From: DUPU01 sp050952465
GTDB taxonomy: Bacteria; Bacillota; Dehalobacteriia; Dehalobacteriales; Dehalobacteriaceae
Assembly: GCA_050952465.1 (NCBI GenBank)
Contig: JBMNKZ010000005.1
Location: forward strand, 310,001 to 374,000
DNA: 64,000 nt
Reading direction: 5' to 3'
In this document: one piece after another, positions 44,572-53,760 of the stretch
Position numbering within the stretch: position 1 is the first letter of the stretch
Layout: each line of letters opens with the position of its first letter
Program-made: the position numbers and the translations under genes
The notes under the pieces: generated by a model
Databases searched by the model: none
Told to the model about the DNA's origin: nothing
Seen by the model: only the letters and a program-made list of their open reading frames with translations

Positions 44572-45249
44572 ATGTTAAAATATCAGGAAATAGCAGGCAT
44601 GATTGATCATGCCTTACTAAAGCCAAACTTTACGGAGCAAGATATTATTGAAGGATGTCAGATGGCTCATAATTATGGGGTAGCGGCTGTCTGTGTCAGA
44701 CCCAGTGATGTGAGTCTGGCTTATGAAATTTTAAAAGAGAGCAAGGTATTGGTCACTACGGTGATTGGTTTTCCTCATGGGACTTCTACTACCCAGTCAA
44801 AGGTGACTGAGGCACAAGAAGCTGTGGAAAATGGGGCTAAAGAACTGGATGTGGTTTTAAATATCGGCAAACTGAAGTCCGGAGCATATGATTATGTAAA
44901 AAAGGATCTAAAAGCTGTGATAGATGCCGCCCATGAACTAAAGACCATAGTTAAGGTTATTTTTGAAAATGCTTATTTAACCAATGAGGAAAAAATTAAA
45001 GCCTGTGAAATGGTTAATGAAATTGGAGCTGATTTTGCCAAAACTTCCACGGGATTTGGCCCAGGAGGAGCAACTAAGGAAGATATAATTCTGATGAGAA
45101 AACACTGCCTGCCACAAATTCGCATTAAGGCGGCAGGAGGGATAAAGACATTAGAACAGGCCGTTAAGTTCCGGGAATTAGGATGCAGCCGTCTGGGTTG
45201 TTCCGCAACAGCTGAGATTCTCGACCAGTTGAAAGTGATGATAGACTAA
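44572..45249 (+). CDS. deoC: Deoxyribose-phosphate aldolase
   Basis: About 225 residues from the ATG after AAGGGAGAA. It splits deoxyribose 5-phosphate into acetaldehyde and glyceraldehyde 3-phosphate. The Schiff-base Lys is in FAKTSTGFGPGGATKEDI; the protein opens with IDHALLKPNFTEQDI and ends in GGIKTLEQAVKF. It is followed by a hexokinase-family gene after 75 bases, suggesting sugar salvage. No other deo genes are present. Confidence 0.95.
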   Translation: MLKYQEIAGMIDHALLKPNFTEQDIIEGCQMAHNYGVAAVCVRPSDVSLAYEILKESKVLVTTVIGFPHGTSTTQSKVTEAQEAVENGAKELDVVLNIGKLKSGAYDYVKKDLKAVIDAAHELKTIVKVIFENAYLTNEEKIKACEMVNEIGADFAKTSTGFGPGGATKEDIILMRKHCLPQIRIKAAGGIKTLEQAVKFRELGCSRLGCSATAEILDQLKVMID

Positions 45250-45324
45250 TTTTGTTTATCGTAACGCCAAAAACGTCATGATAATTCTGAGGAGCAAGAA
45301 CCCTATGGATAGGAGAAAAAAATA

Positions 45325-46641
45325 ATGCGCGAAAAAGAAATAGTAAAGAGCTTTTTCCGAAAATACCGGATGGATTTTGAAGATATTGATTTTACTCAGC
45401 AGTACCGGGTTTTTTTAGAGGAGATGGAAGAGGGCCTAAAAGGAAAAGACAGCTCTCTTGCTATGATACCTACCTATATTGAACCGGTGGATAATATTCT
45501 TCTTAATGAGCCGGTTATCGCTCTTGATGCCGGAGGCACAAATCTTAGAGCGGCAATTATTTATTTTAATCAATATCGTCAGCCGATTATTAAGGATTTT
45601 CATAAATATCCCATGCCCGGAACAACTGGGGAATTATCCAGAGATGGTTTTTTTCAAGCCCTAGCAGATTGTGTAGAACCTTTAATTAATCAATCCTCCC
45701 GGATCGGTTTTTGCTTTTCCTATCCGACAGACATGATGCCGAACCGAGACGGGCGTTTAATTCGCTTTACTAAAGAAATTAAGGCAGGGGCAGTAGCAGG
45801 AGAGTTGATTGGAGAAAATCTTCTTAAAGCGTTGAAAGAGCGAGGATATTCTGAAAAGAAAAAAATTGTAGTATTAAATGACACCACAGCTGCCCTTTTA
45901 GCCGGTCAAGGAACCAAAGGTAACAGGTCTTATGATAGTTTTCTAGGTTTCATTTTAGGTACGGGGACTAATGCCTGTTATATTGAGAATAATGCAAATA
46001 TTGAAAAGTTGTCGGATTTGGACCCTAGGAAAAGCATGATTATTAATGTGGAATGGGGAAGTTTTAATAAGCATTCCCGGGGAGACATGGATTTAGAATT
46101 GGATCAATCACTTCTGGATCCGGGGTTTTATGTTTTTGAAAAAATGGTTTCCGGCGCATATATAGGGAAACTGGTTTTAACGGTTTTAAAAAAAGCAGGG
46201 GAAGAAAGCCTTTTCTCTTTCGGCTTTCAGCATGCATTAGTAAAAATTCAGGATTTAGAAACCAAAGATGTGGATGACTTTTTGCATTACCCGCCTTCTC
46301 GGGAAAATCCCTTGGCAACCTGTTTAGCTGCCGGGAACAGTAAGGACAGTATATTACTTTATTGGATAATCGAAACTATTTTGGAAAGGGCGGCAATACT
46401 CACCGCTATTAATTTGTCCGCTTTAATCAAGAAAACCGGGAAAGGTTTTAATCCCTGCCAACCGGTTTGCATTACGGTGGAAGGAACCACCTTTTTTACC
46501 CTTAAGGGGTTACGGGAAAAGATTGAATATTATCTGAAGAAATTTTTGTGGGATCAAATGGGCTTATATTATGAATTCGTCCGTGTAGATCACGCCTCTT
46601 TAATCGGTGCCGCCATTGCCGGATTGGGTGACGGTAATTAG
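45325..46641 (+). CDS. Hexokinase-family sugar kinase
   Basis: A 438-residue ASKHA kinase of the eukaryote-like hexokinase type. Phosphate-binding loops are ALDAGGTNLRAAII and GFILGTGTNACYIE, with the catalytic Asp in LNDTTAALLAGQG and sugar contacts in GFCFSYPTD. Bacterial copies phosphorylate glucose or another hexose; the true substrate is not set by sequence. The stop TAG is followed by another in-frame TAG four codons later. Confidence 0.88.
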   Translation: MREKEIVKSFFRKYRMDFEDIDFTQQYRVFLEEMEEGLKGKDSSLAMIPTYIEPVDNILLNEPVIALDAGGTNLRAAIIYFNQYRQPIIKDFHKYPMPGTTGELSRDGFFQALADCVEPLINQSSRIGFCFSYPTDMMPNRDGRLIRFTKEIKAGAVAGELIGENLLKALKERGYSEKKKIVVLNDTTAALLAGQGTKGNRSYDSFLGFILGTGTNACYIENNANIEKLSDLDPRKSMIINVEWGSFNKHSRGDMDLELDQSLLDPGFYVFEKMVSGAYIGKLVLTVLKKAGEESLFSFGFQHALVKIQDLETKDVDDFLHYPPSRENPLATCLAAGNSKDSILLYWIIETILERAAILTAINLSALIKKTGKGFNPCQPVCITVEGTTFFTLKGLREKIEYYLKKFLWDQMGLYYEFVRVDHASLIGAAIAGLGDGN

Positions 46642-46662
46642 GGGGACGGTAAATAGAAGAGG

Positions 46663-46692
46663 TTGACAGATTCTAAAAAACCTGGTTATAAT
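46663..46692 (+). promoter_or_regulatory. Promoter of the TPP riboswitch operon
   Basis: TTGACA (46663-46668) and TATAAT (46687-46692) with an 18-base spacer, about 40 bases before the riboswitch. Confidence 0.75.
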
Positions 46693-46727
46693 AAATTGTG
46701 TAAGAAAATTGTGGTACCACAATGCAT

Positions 46728-46864
46728 AATCGGGGAGCTGGATGAGTCCGGCTGAGAGGGAATACCTATTGATTATTCCGACCCAAAACCTGATCTGGGT
46801 AATGCCAGCGGAGGGAAGTGATAAAGCTTTTTGCCGTTACCCGGAAGGGTAGCGGTTTTTTTGT
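46728..46864 (+). promoter_or_regulatory. TPP riboswitch (THI element) with terminator
   Basis: Conserved elements: CGGGGAGC (46731-46738), CTGAGAGG (46752-46759), ACCTGATCTGGGTAATGCC (46788-46806) and GCGGAGGGAA. A terminator follows with arms CCGTTACCC and GGGTAGCGG and a T-run (46833-46864). Thiamine pyrophosphate should switch off the four transport genes downstream. Confidence 0.95.
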
Positions 46865-46931
46865 TGACAAAACTTCCTTCTTAGAGGGAGGTAGCGCAGC
46901 CGTCGGAGGGAGTAAAAGAAAGGATGGTAAA

Positions 46932-47219
46932 ATGCCCAAAGTTAACGTAAGTCTTCAAGTTTTACCCTGTGTTCCTGAAAGCGATATCTACCGAGTGGTG
47001 GATCAGGTGATTAAATACATAGATCAATCCAAAGTGCCCTATGAAGTTGGCCCCATGGAAACGGTGATGGAAGGGGAACTGGATATACTCCTGGATATCG
47101 TGAAGAAGGCTCAGGAAATCTGTGTTCAGGAGGGGGCTGCCCGGGTAGTATCTGTAGTGAAAATTGATTATAAGCCCGGCGGGGTGACGATGGATGAGAA
47201 AATCTGTAAATATCGGTGA
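46932..47219 (+). CDS. Thiamine-binding MTH1187/YkoF-type protein
   Basis: A 95-residue protein from ATG at 46932 with AAAGGATGG upstream. It opens VNVSLQVLPCVPESDIYRVVD and has YEVGPMETVMEGELD, then ARVVSVVKIDYKPG, typical of the small thiamine-binding MTH1187 (DUF77) family. Location directly after the TPP riboswitch fits a soluble thiamine-precursor carrier. It overlaps the permease start by 26 bases. Confidence 0.88.
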   Translation: MPKVNVSLQVLPCVPESDIYRVVDQVIKYIDQSKVPYEVGPMETVMEGELDILLDIVKKAQEICVQEGAARVVSVVKIDYKPGGVTMDEKICKYR

Positions 47220-47964
47220 TCGTCTGCTTCCCTTAACATTTATTATCGGGCTGATAATATTTTGGCAGTGGGCAGTGGGGTTTTTCCACTTTGCGGAGTG
47301 GATTCTTCCCGCGCCGTCTCAAATTTTCATAGCATTAATAGATTCCTTTGATGTATTGCTGGACCATACTAAAATTACATTGGGAGAGGCAGCCTTAGGT
47401 CTTACTGCTGCTGTATTTTTAGCCGGGTTTTTGGCATTATTGATGGATAGTTTTTCCTGGGTGAAGAAATCCTTTTATCCCATATTAATCTCTTCCCAAA
47501 CTGTACCCATTATTACCGTTGCTCCCTTGTTCGTTATTTGGTTTGGTTATGGGATTCTGCCTAAGGTGATTGTGGTAACTTTGGTTTGCTTTTTCCCGAT
47601 GGTAATTAGTCTCTTGGATGGTTTGGCCTCTGTGGACGATGATTTAATTAATCTTTTAAAAACTATGGGAGCCAGCCGTCGGCATATTTTTTTTATGGTA
47701 AAACTGCCCGGGTCTCTACCTTGTTTTTTCAGCGGGCTAAAAATATCCGTGGCCTACAGCATTATGGGAGCGGTGATTGGGGAATGGCTAGGGGCGTCTA
47801 AAGGTTTAGGGATTTTTATGTCTCGGGCTCAGCACTCTTTTAAGCTTCCAGAGGTGTTTGCGGCAATTTTAGTGATTACCATACTTAGTTTTGCTTTTCT
47901 TGGTTTGGTCAAGTTAGTAGAGAAAATATGCATGCCCTGGGTTAATGTCGGGAAGAAACAATAA
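47194..47964 (+). CDS. thiX: ABC permease for thiamine precursor (ThiX-type)
   Basis: A 256-residue permease of the nitrate/taurine (SsuC-like) class with about six helices and the EAA loop MGASRRHIFFMVKLPGSLP. TPP control and the following ThiY-like binding protein indicate uptake of a pyrimidine (HMP-type) precursor of thiamine. Confidence 0.88.
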   Translation: MRKSVNIGDRLLPLTFIIGLIIFWQWAVGFFHFAEWILPAPSQIFIALIDSFDVLLDHTKITLGEAALGLTAAVFLAGFLALLMDSFSWVKKSFYPILISSQTVPIITVAPLFVIWFGYGILPKVIVVTLVCFFPMVISLLDGLASVDDDLINLLKTMGASRRHIFFMVKLPGSLPCFFSGLKISVAYSIMGAVIGEWLGASKGLGIFMSRAQHSFKLPEVFAAILVITILSFAFLGLVKLVEKICMPWVNVGKKQ

Positions 47965-48000
47965 GGAAAATAAGTACTAAATTTTGAGGAGGTTTTTAGA

Positions 48001-49017
48001 TTGAAAAAGTTTATATCATTAGTTATCGCCTTAATGGTGTTGTTTATTTTCAGCGCTTGTGCCAATAACTCAGAGGGGGAACCAGTTCTGGAAAATGAAT
48101 CAGGAAAAGATGCCCCAAAGGAAAAGGTAACCGTGTTTTTGGACTGGGTGCCTAATACTAATCATACCGGCCTTTATGTGGCAAAGGATCAAGGGTATTT
48201 TGCCGAACAAGGATTGGACGTAGAAATCATTCAGCCGTCAGACAGTGGAGCAGCCCAACTGGTTGCCGCCGGACAAGGTGATTTTGGGGTCAGTTATCAA
48301 GAAGAAGTAACAAATGCCCGGGCTATGGACATACCCATTAAAAGCATTGCCGCGGTGATCCAGCATAACACATCGGCTTTTGCTTCTCCGGTGGAAAAAA
48401 ATATAAAGACGCCTAAAGATTTTGAAGGCAAAAAATATGGTGGATGGGGATCGCCTATGGAACATGCGATGCTGGCATCTTTGATGAAAAAGAACGGGGC
48501 CGATGTAAGTAAAGTGGAAGAAGTGAATATCGGTACAGCGGATTTCTTTACCAGTGTGGAGAGAAACGTTGATTTTTCTTGGATTTTTTACGGTTGGGAC
48601 GGGATTCAGGCAGAATTAAAGGATTACCCCCTAAATGTGATCATGGTGAAAGATGCTGATCCTGCCTTGGACTATTATACTCCGGTGTTGATTGCCAGTG
48701 AAAAGATGTTGGCGGAAAGACCTGATGTCACAAAACGTTTCCTGAAGGCGGTTTCCGACGGCTATAAATTTGCTATAGAAAATCCGGAAGAAAGTGCTGA
48801 AATTCTTCTTAATTATGCTCCTGAATTGGATCCGGAACTAGTTAAGGCAAGTCAGATTTGGCTGGCGGATAAATATCAGGATGATGCGCCGGCTTGGGGT
48901 GTGCAGAAGCCTGAAGTTTGGGAAAAATATGCCGACTGGATGTTTGAATACGGTCTCTTGGAGAAAGAAATCGTCAGTGAAGATGCCTTTACCAATGAAT
49001 TTTTACCGGAAAATTAG
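48001..49017 (+). CDS. thiY: Thiamine-precursor-binding lipoprotein (ThiY-type)
   Basis: A 338-residue NMT1/THI5-like binding protein from TTG with GAGGAGG upstream. Lipobox FSAC (Cys20). VTVFLDWVPNTNHTGLYVAKD is the ThiY signature, followed by GLDVEIIQPSDSGAAQLVAAG. It should capture HMP or formyl-aminopyrimidine outside the membrane. Confidence 0.92.
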   Translation: MKKFISLVIALMVLFIFSACANNSEGEPVLENESGKDAPKEKVTVFLDWVPNTNHTGLYVAKDQGYFAEQGLDVEIIQPSDSGAAQLVAAGQGDFGVSYQEEVTNARAMDIPIKSIAAVIQHNTSAFASPVEKNIKTPKDFEGKKYGGWGSPMEHAMLASLMKKNGADVSKVEEVNIGTADFFTSVERNVDFSWIFYGWDGIQAELKDYPLNVIMVKDADPALDYYTPVLIASEKMLAERPDVTKRFLKAVSDGYKFAIENPEESAEILLNYAPELDPELVKASQIWLADKYQDDAPAWGVQKPEVWEKYADWMFEYGLLEKEIVSEDAFTNEFLPEN

Positions 49018-49063
49018 TCATTAATAATACCGAAGTTCTATGATAGGTGTTAAAGGAGCTGCT

Positions 49064-49798
49064 ATGGGGGAAAAACTGGTTTTAGACGGGGTAGATAAGT
49101 CTTTTTTATGGGAAGGTGCTGATGTTGAAGTCCTAAAAAACTTCTCCCTGTATGTAAATGATTTTGAATTTGTATCTTTGTTGGGGCCCTCCGGATGCGG
49201 GAAGAGTACGGTCTTAAAACTGATAAGCGGGCTAATCCAACCGGATAGGGGGAGTATAACTTACTCCCCCCATCTCAAAAAAGTGAGCTTTATGCCCCAG
49301 GATGATTTGCTTCTTCCCTGGAGGACGGTGATGGAAAATGCCTGCATTCCCTTGGAAATTGCCGGCGTAAGCAAAAAGGAAGCTAAACATCGAGCTGGGA
49401 AATTATTGGATCTCTTTGGTTTGGCTGGGTTTGAAAACTCATATCCCTCCCAGCTTTCCGGAGGTATGCGTCAGCGGGTGGCGGTAATGCGCACATTTTT
49501 GCATCAGGGAGACATTTTTTTACTGGACGAACCCTTTGGTCGACTGGATGCCTTGACCAGACTAAAAATGCAGATGTGGCTTTTAAAGGTATGGCAGGAG
49601 TTTCGGCAGTCGGTGCTTTTTGTCACTCACGATATTGAAGAGGCGATTTTTTTATCAGATCGCATTTATCTAATGACCGAACGGCCCGGCACTGTAAAAG
49701 AGGAAGTATATGTGAACTTACCCCGTCCCAGAGGTGAGGAAATACTCACCTCCCCGGAATTCGTCGCCCAGAAAAAATTGATTTTGTCCATGCTGTAG
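49064..49798 (+). CDS. thiZ: ABC ATPase for thiamine precursor (ThiZ-type)
   Basis: About 244 residues from ATG at 49064 (AAAGGAG upstream). Walker A GPSGCGKST, signature LSGGMRQRVAVMRTF, Walker B IFLLDEPFGRLD, switch FVTHDIEEA. It completes the importer with the two genes before it. Confidence 0.92.
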   Translation: MGEKLVLDGVDKSFLWEGADVEVLKNFSLYVNDFEFVSLLGPSGCGKSTVLKLISGLIQPDRGSITYSPHLKKVSFMPQDDLLLPWRTVMENACIPLEIAGVSKKEAKHRAGKLLDLFGLAGFENSYPSQLSGGMRQRVAVMRTFLHQGDIFLLDEPFGRLDALTRLKMQMWLLKVWQEFRQSVLFVTHDIEEAIFLSDRIYLMTERPGTVKEEVYVNLPRPRGEEILTSPEFVAQKKLILSML

Positions 49799-49934
49799 TT
49801 AATAAAATTATATGCCCCAGGTAGAAATATTCCTTGGGGTTTATTAAAGAAGTGAAAATGCATAGACAAAAATAATCATAGAGCAATTGCATAGCAAAAG
49901 GGATCGGTTTATAGAATATCCGATCCCTTTTATT

Positions 49935-50009
49935 TGGCTGGGGTATTTGGATTCGAACCAAAAAATGGCGGATCCAGAGTCCGCTGCCTTACCATTTGGC
50001 TATACCCCA
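49935..50009 (-). tRNA. tRNA-Gln(CTG)
   Basis: A 75-nt tRNA, acceptor TGGGGTA paired with TACCCCA, discriminator G, CCA encoded. The anticodon loop ACTCTGGA gives CTG. T-loop GGTTCGAATCC. Confidence 0.92.
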
Positions 50010-50014
50010 ATGAG

Positions 50015-50091
50015 TGGTCGGGACGACAGGATTCGAACCTGCGACCACCTGATCCCAAATCAGGTGCGCTACCAAACTGCGCTACGTCCCG
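50015..50091 (-). tRNA. tRNA-Pro(TGG)
   Basis: A 77-nt tRNA with acceptor CGGGACG, encoded CCA and T-loop GGTTCGAATCC. Anticodon loop TTTGGGA gives TGG. It is six bases from tRNA-Gln, likely one transcript with this gene first. Confidence 0.95.
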
Positions 50092-50438
50092 AGAAGCAAA
50101 GCTAATTATAACGGATACCAAGAAGGATGTCAACAATTATTTTGTTCTATGTGTTTATCTTTAAGTAGACGCTGAGCCTTTCTTTAGATTAAGCTTTACT
50201 TAATATATGATTATTATCATAAAGAATATAGTTTTTTATGTATGTTATTATTTGGCTACTATGTTTATACATTATAGATTCAAGGGTTTAGCGCATTGAC
50301 TTTAAGAACTAATATGTATATTATGAAGTTTAGAGTTGTTTTTCCATAGTTTTCGAGGAAATCAAGAGCCACGAACTCATTCCCCTCGGTTATAATATAA
50401 GTATCACCAAATATACCAAACCGAGGAGGAATAAATCC
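50092..50438. other. AT-rich region left of the IS256 remnant
   Basis: No gene is seen in 347 bases. The left terminal repeat expected for the IS256-type element, which should begin like GTCAAGTCCAAAT, was searched for by eye and not found. Confidence 0.4.
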
Positions 50439-51667
50439 ATGACTCAGTTTAATATTACACTAACCGAGGAAGAATTGCACGGACTTTTTCTAAGCAACAG
50501 CCGTGATAAAGCCGTTGCCAAGCTTCTTGAAAAGATATTTAACGAAATCTTAATCTGCCAGTCTACCGAACAACTTGGTGCCAAACCCTATGAGCGAACC
50601 GATAATCGCAGAGCATACCGCAATGGTCATTACGACAGAGATCTTGTTACCCGAGTAGACCGGGACACTGAACTGTAAAGAATTCCCCGCCACCTGAAAT
50701 TGGTGATGAATTTAGCACTGAACTCTTCGAAGCGATATCAGCGAAGTGAACAGGCACTTCTAATAGCCATGATGCAAATGGTGGTAAATGGTGTCTCTAC
50801 CCGTAAAGTAGAAAACATTACCGAAGAGCTTTGTGGAAAGAAGTTCTCCAAATCCACAGTCTCAGCCCTTTGCAAAAAGCTAGACCCCATTGTCGAGGCT
50901 TTTAGGACAAGGCCAATAAAAGTCCATTATCCCTTTTTAATGGTAGATGCCCTCTATATCAAAGTGCGAGAGGACCACAGAGTTAAGTCTAAGGGGCTAC
51001 TCATTGCCGTTGGAGTAAATGAGGAAGGTTACCGTGAAATCATCGGCTTTCAGGTATCCGATACAGAAAGATGAAAGTAGCTGGGGAGAACTCTTTTCCT
51101 CCCTTAAAGAGAGGGGATTAAGAGGACGTTCATCTGATTACTTCCGACAGCCACCAAGGTCTTGTGAATGCCGCAAGGAGACATTTCCAAGGGGCAAGCT
51201 GGCAGCGGTGTCAAACCCATTTTTCAAGGAACATACTAGATCACACTCCTCCAAAAGCATTGCAGCCTGAAATAAAAGAAGAACTACGTAAGCTATATGA
51301 TGCGGTCGATATGGACAGTGCCCGTAAAGTAAAAGACGAAATCCTAAGCAAATATGAAACCAAAGCCCCAAAGGTTGTTAGCCTGTTAGATGAAGCCTTC
51401 GATGACATTACAGCTGTGCTTAGTGTCCCTCTAAAATATCGGAAACGACTGCGCACTACCAATGGCGTAGAAAGGTTAAACCAAGAGGTTAGACGCAGAG
51501 AAAGAGTGATCCGCATCTTTCCCAACGAAGAATCTGTAATCCGGTTAATGGGTGCTTTACTGATGGAACAAGACGAGAAATGGCAGGCAGGCCGTAAATA
51601 CTTTGATATGGGCCTATACTTCCATACTACTAAGAACAAGGTTTCAGGGGGTGTTACAGCGGCTTAA
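50439..51667 (+). pseudogene. IS256-family transposase with one nonsense and two frameshift changes
   Basis: The joined frames give a full-length mutator-type transposase of about 409 residues: MTQFNITLTEEELHGLF, RRAYRNGHYDRDL, YQRSEQALLIAMMQMVVNGVSTRKVE, MVDALYIKVRED, LITSDSHQGLVNAARRHFQG and TTNGVERLNQEVRRRERVIRIFPNEES. A TAA at 50676-50678 interrupts the first block in frame. Near 51065 the frame shifts into a segment with SSWGELFSSLKERGLRG, and near 51125 it shifts again. The reading frame downstream is otherwise clean, so decay is recent. No active product is expected. Confidence 0.93.
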
Positions 51668-51705
51668 TCCATTTTCCGAGGCAAAGACCGCATTTATTCC
51701 ACGGT

Positions 51706-51825
51706 GTTGTTTACAGTGAGCCTCTGCCCGGCATGGGTTAGAGCATCACCTGCACCATTCTTTTTTAAAAAAGTATGATGCATGGCACACCAGCCTACCA
51801 TGCCGGGCTCCTCACCATAAACAAC
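51706..51825. repeat. 120-bp imperfect palindrome
   Basis: GTTGTTTACAGTGAG at the left matches CTCACCATAAACAAC at the right in inverted form, and inside it GCCCGGCATGG (51726-51736) is perfectly complementary to CCATGCCGGGC (51798-51808). A further inner hairpin TTTTTTAAAAAA is near the centre. It lies between the transposase and the right end of the insertion element. A small inserted palindrome or structured RNA are both possible. Confidence 0.65.
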
Positions 51826-51954
51826 CTTTCGCGGCATAAACGCTTACAGATGGGTTTTGAATATGCTGTTTTTGTGACCCTAAAACTACTGTGAGCCTTT
51901 TAAAGCGGTTGTGGTGAGATTTCACGGCAGCTAAATGTGGGGTTAACCAATGAT

Positions 51955-51985
51955 CGAGGAAATTACACACTAATTTGGACTTGAC
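51955..51985 (-). repeat. Right terminal repeat of the IS256-type element
   Basis: TTACACACTAATTTGGACTT followed by GAC resembles the inverted right end of IS256 (TTACACA, GGACTT blocks). The first base after it (51986) begins ACAGTACA, which is in frame with degV. Confidence 0.65.
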
Positions 51986-52809
51986 ACAGTACAGCTTATT
52001 TAGCACCGGAAATACTAGAAAAATATCAAATTGCTGAAGTATCTTTGACTGTAAATTTTGGTGAGGATAGTTTTTTGGAGGGAGCAGTTAAAGATTATCA
52101 TCCCTTTTATCAAAAATTAAGAAAGTCAAAAATGTTTCCTACCACCTCGCAACCGGCAGTAGGCGATTTTGTCAAGACTTATGAGCAATTGACTGATGAT
52201 GGATCTTCTGTGATTTCAATTCATATTTCGGGGCTCCTTAGTGGAACGATTCAATCGGCTAGAACGGCGGCAGAGATGTTGGAAGGTCGAGATATTTGCG
52301 TAGTAGATTCATTATCTACCGCAGCTGTTTTAGGATATATAGTGGAAGAAGCAGGGGAAATGGCTCTTTTAGGTAAAAGTAAAGAAGAAATTTTAACAAG
52401 AATTGAGTATATGAAAAAGAATACCCATTTCATTTTATTAGTAGATACACTAGAGTATCTACACCGTGGAGGACGAATCGGCGGGGCAGCAGCTCTTTTG
52501 GGGAATCTTCTTCAATTAAAACCACTTCTACATTTAAAAGATGGGTCGGTTGATGTACTAGCTAAGGTTAGAACCAAGGAAAAAGCAATTCGTCAGCTAA
52601 TTTTTGAAGCGGAAGAGAGAGTAGGAAATGACTGGGATAAAACCCGAATTGGAGTATTGCATGTGGATAATCCTGACGGAGCGGAGTATTTATTAAATCT
52701 TCTTAAGGAAAAGCATCCGGGCATAAATCCTGACTTTTATCAAGTTGGCCCTGTCCTGGGCATTCATGCCGGTCCGGGAGCAGTTGCCATTGTAATAAAG
52801 AGAAATTAA
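51986..52809 (+). pseudogene. degV: degV-family fatty-acid-binding gene, 5' end removed by IS
   Basis: The frame from 51988 reads STAYLAPEILEKYQIAEVSLTVNFG, the usual start region of DegV after its TDSTA motif; the initial six to eight codons are gone and a TGA lies just upstream in the IS end. The rest is intact to 52809: ISGLLSGTIQSA, VVDSLSTAAVLG, VDTLEYLHRGGRIGGAAALLG and GPVLGIHAGPGAVA. DegV proteins bind fatty acids for FakA. A TTG at 52045 could give a 254-residue protein lacking the first strand, probably non-functional. The lost 5' piece is not on the other side of the element. Confidence 0.8.
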
Positions 52810-52852
52810 GGGGTAATCCTTAAAGGACCGTCCCAATAAGGGGGAATTGAGT

Positions 52853-53476
52853 GTGAAAAAGCTAATTGTAGGGATTTTTTTGGTGCAAATTGTAATCTTG
52901 GTAGCATTGGGTATCCCGGCAGGAGGAGCAGCCAATGCGATCTGGAAAGATGATCAATCAGGAATTGTGGTCAGACAAGATAATCCGGGCAACACGGTAG
53001 AATCATACTATCATTTGTTGGATCAAGAGTCTTACGATGCGGCGGTACTATTATTTGAAAAAGTGGTACAGGAAAATATTAATGGTGATCTTTTAAGGGC
53101 ATCCCAGGAGTATAATGGTTTGATTAATGCTAAATTAGTCAAAGTAGTACCATCAAGTGTGATAGGGGATTACGCCATAGTCGCCTTAATCCAGATTTTA
53201 GAGAGTGCTCCTGAGCAGCCGGCTATTTCATTAGTAACACTAAGGCAATCAGAAGGAAAATGGGAAATTGTGCATGATATGAACAATCCAGAGCTGGATG
53301 TCATTAAACAGGTTTTTGAAAGAGCGGTCGAGGTTTGCCAAAAGATTACCAAAGAGCCTTTTACCGGTTTAACTGAAGAGCAAAGGGCAAATCTAATTGT
53401 TCAAGCGGAAATGGGCGGCCAGTACATTGCCGGTAATTTAGCCCAAATAAATGAAATGATGAAGAGTCAAAAATAG
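52853..53476 (+). CDS. Secreted protein of unknown family
   Basis: About 207 residues from GTG at 52853, seven bases after GGGGGAA. A signal peptide or N-terminal anchor (LIVGIFLVQIVILVALGIPA) is followed by a region like small NTF2-like or DUF4878-type folds: NTVESYYHLLDQESYDAAVLLF, VVPSSVIGDYAIVALIQI, GKWEIVHDMNN. No catalytic motif is seen. It lies 43 bases after the broken degV and ends at a terminator. Confidence 0.7.
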   Translation: MKKLIVGIFLVQIVILVALGIPAGGAANAIWKDDQSGIVVRQDNPGNTVESYYHLLDQESYDAAVLLFEKVVQENINGDLLRASQEYNGLINAKLVKVVPSSVIGDYAIVALIQILESAPEQPAISLVTLRQSEGKWEIVHDMNNPELDVIKQVFERAVEVCQKITKEPFTGLTEEQRANLIVQAEMGGQYIAGNLAQINEMMKSQK

Positions 53477-53525
53477 GAATTAATTGCCAACTAATTATCA
53501 AAAAACTTAATGTAGTCCTTTGATA

Positions 53526-53551
53526 AAGTCCTCGTTCAGAGGGCTTTTTTT
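53526..53551 (+). terminator. Terminator
   Basis: Arms AAGTCCTC and GAGGGCTT (one G-T pair) around GTTCA, followed by a run of T. Confidence 0.75.
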
Positions 53552-53673
53552 ATTGGATAAAAGTAAATTTTAGTACGCAATAAAACAAACATTTCGCAAC
53601 ATATTAACCTTGTGAACAAAGGAACTAGTAAAATATAATATATCTGAGGAAATATATCAAAATTATCTTCTTT

Positions 53674-53702
53674 TTGCAAGAAATGTAATTAATACCTATT
53701 AT
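53674..53702 (+). promoter_or_regulatory. Likely promoter of the acetyl-CoA synthase operon
   Basis: TTGCAA (53674-53679) and TATTAT (53697-53702) with a 17-base spacer, about 58 bases before cooC. No riboswitch or clear operator lies between. Confidence 0.6.
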
Positions 53703-53760
53703 AGTATCAACTTGAACCAAGCCTATTAAATCCCTATATCCATAAGAAAGGGTGACATTA

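Noticed and set aside
49887..50164. Small plus-strand reading frames across tRNA-Gln and tRNA-Pro
   Set aside because: They run antisense through two complete tRNA genes and lack any protein family features.
50260..50330. Left terminal repeat of the IS256-type element near TTGACTTTAAGAAC
   Set aside because: The match to the inverted right end is too poor; the left end is treated as missing.
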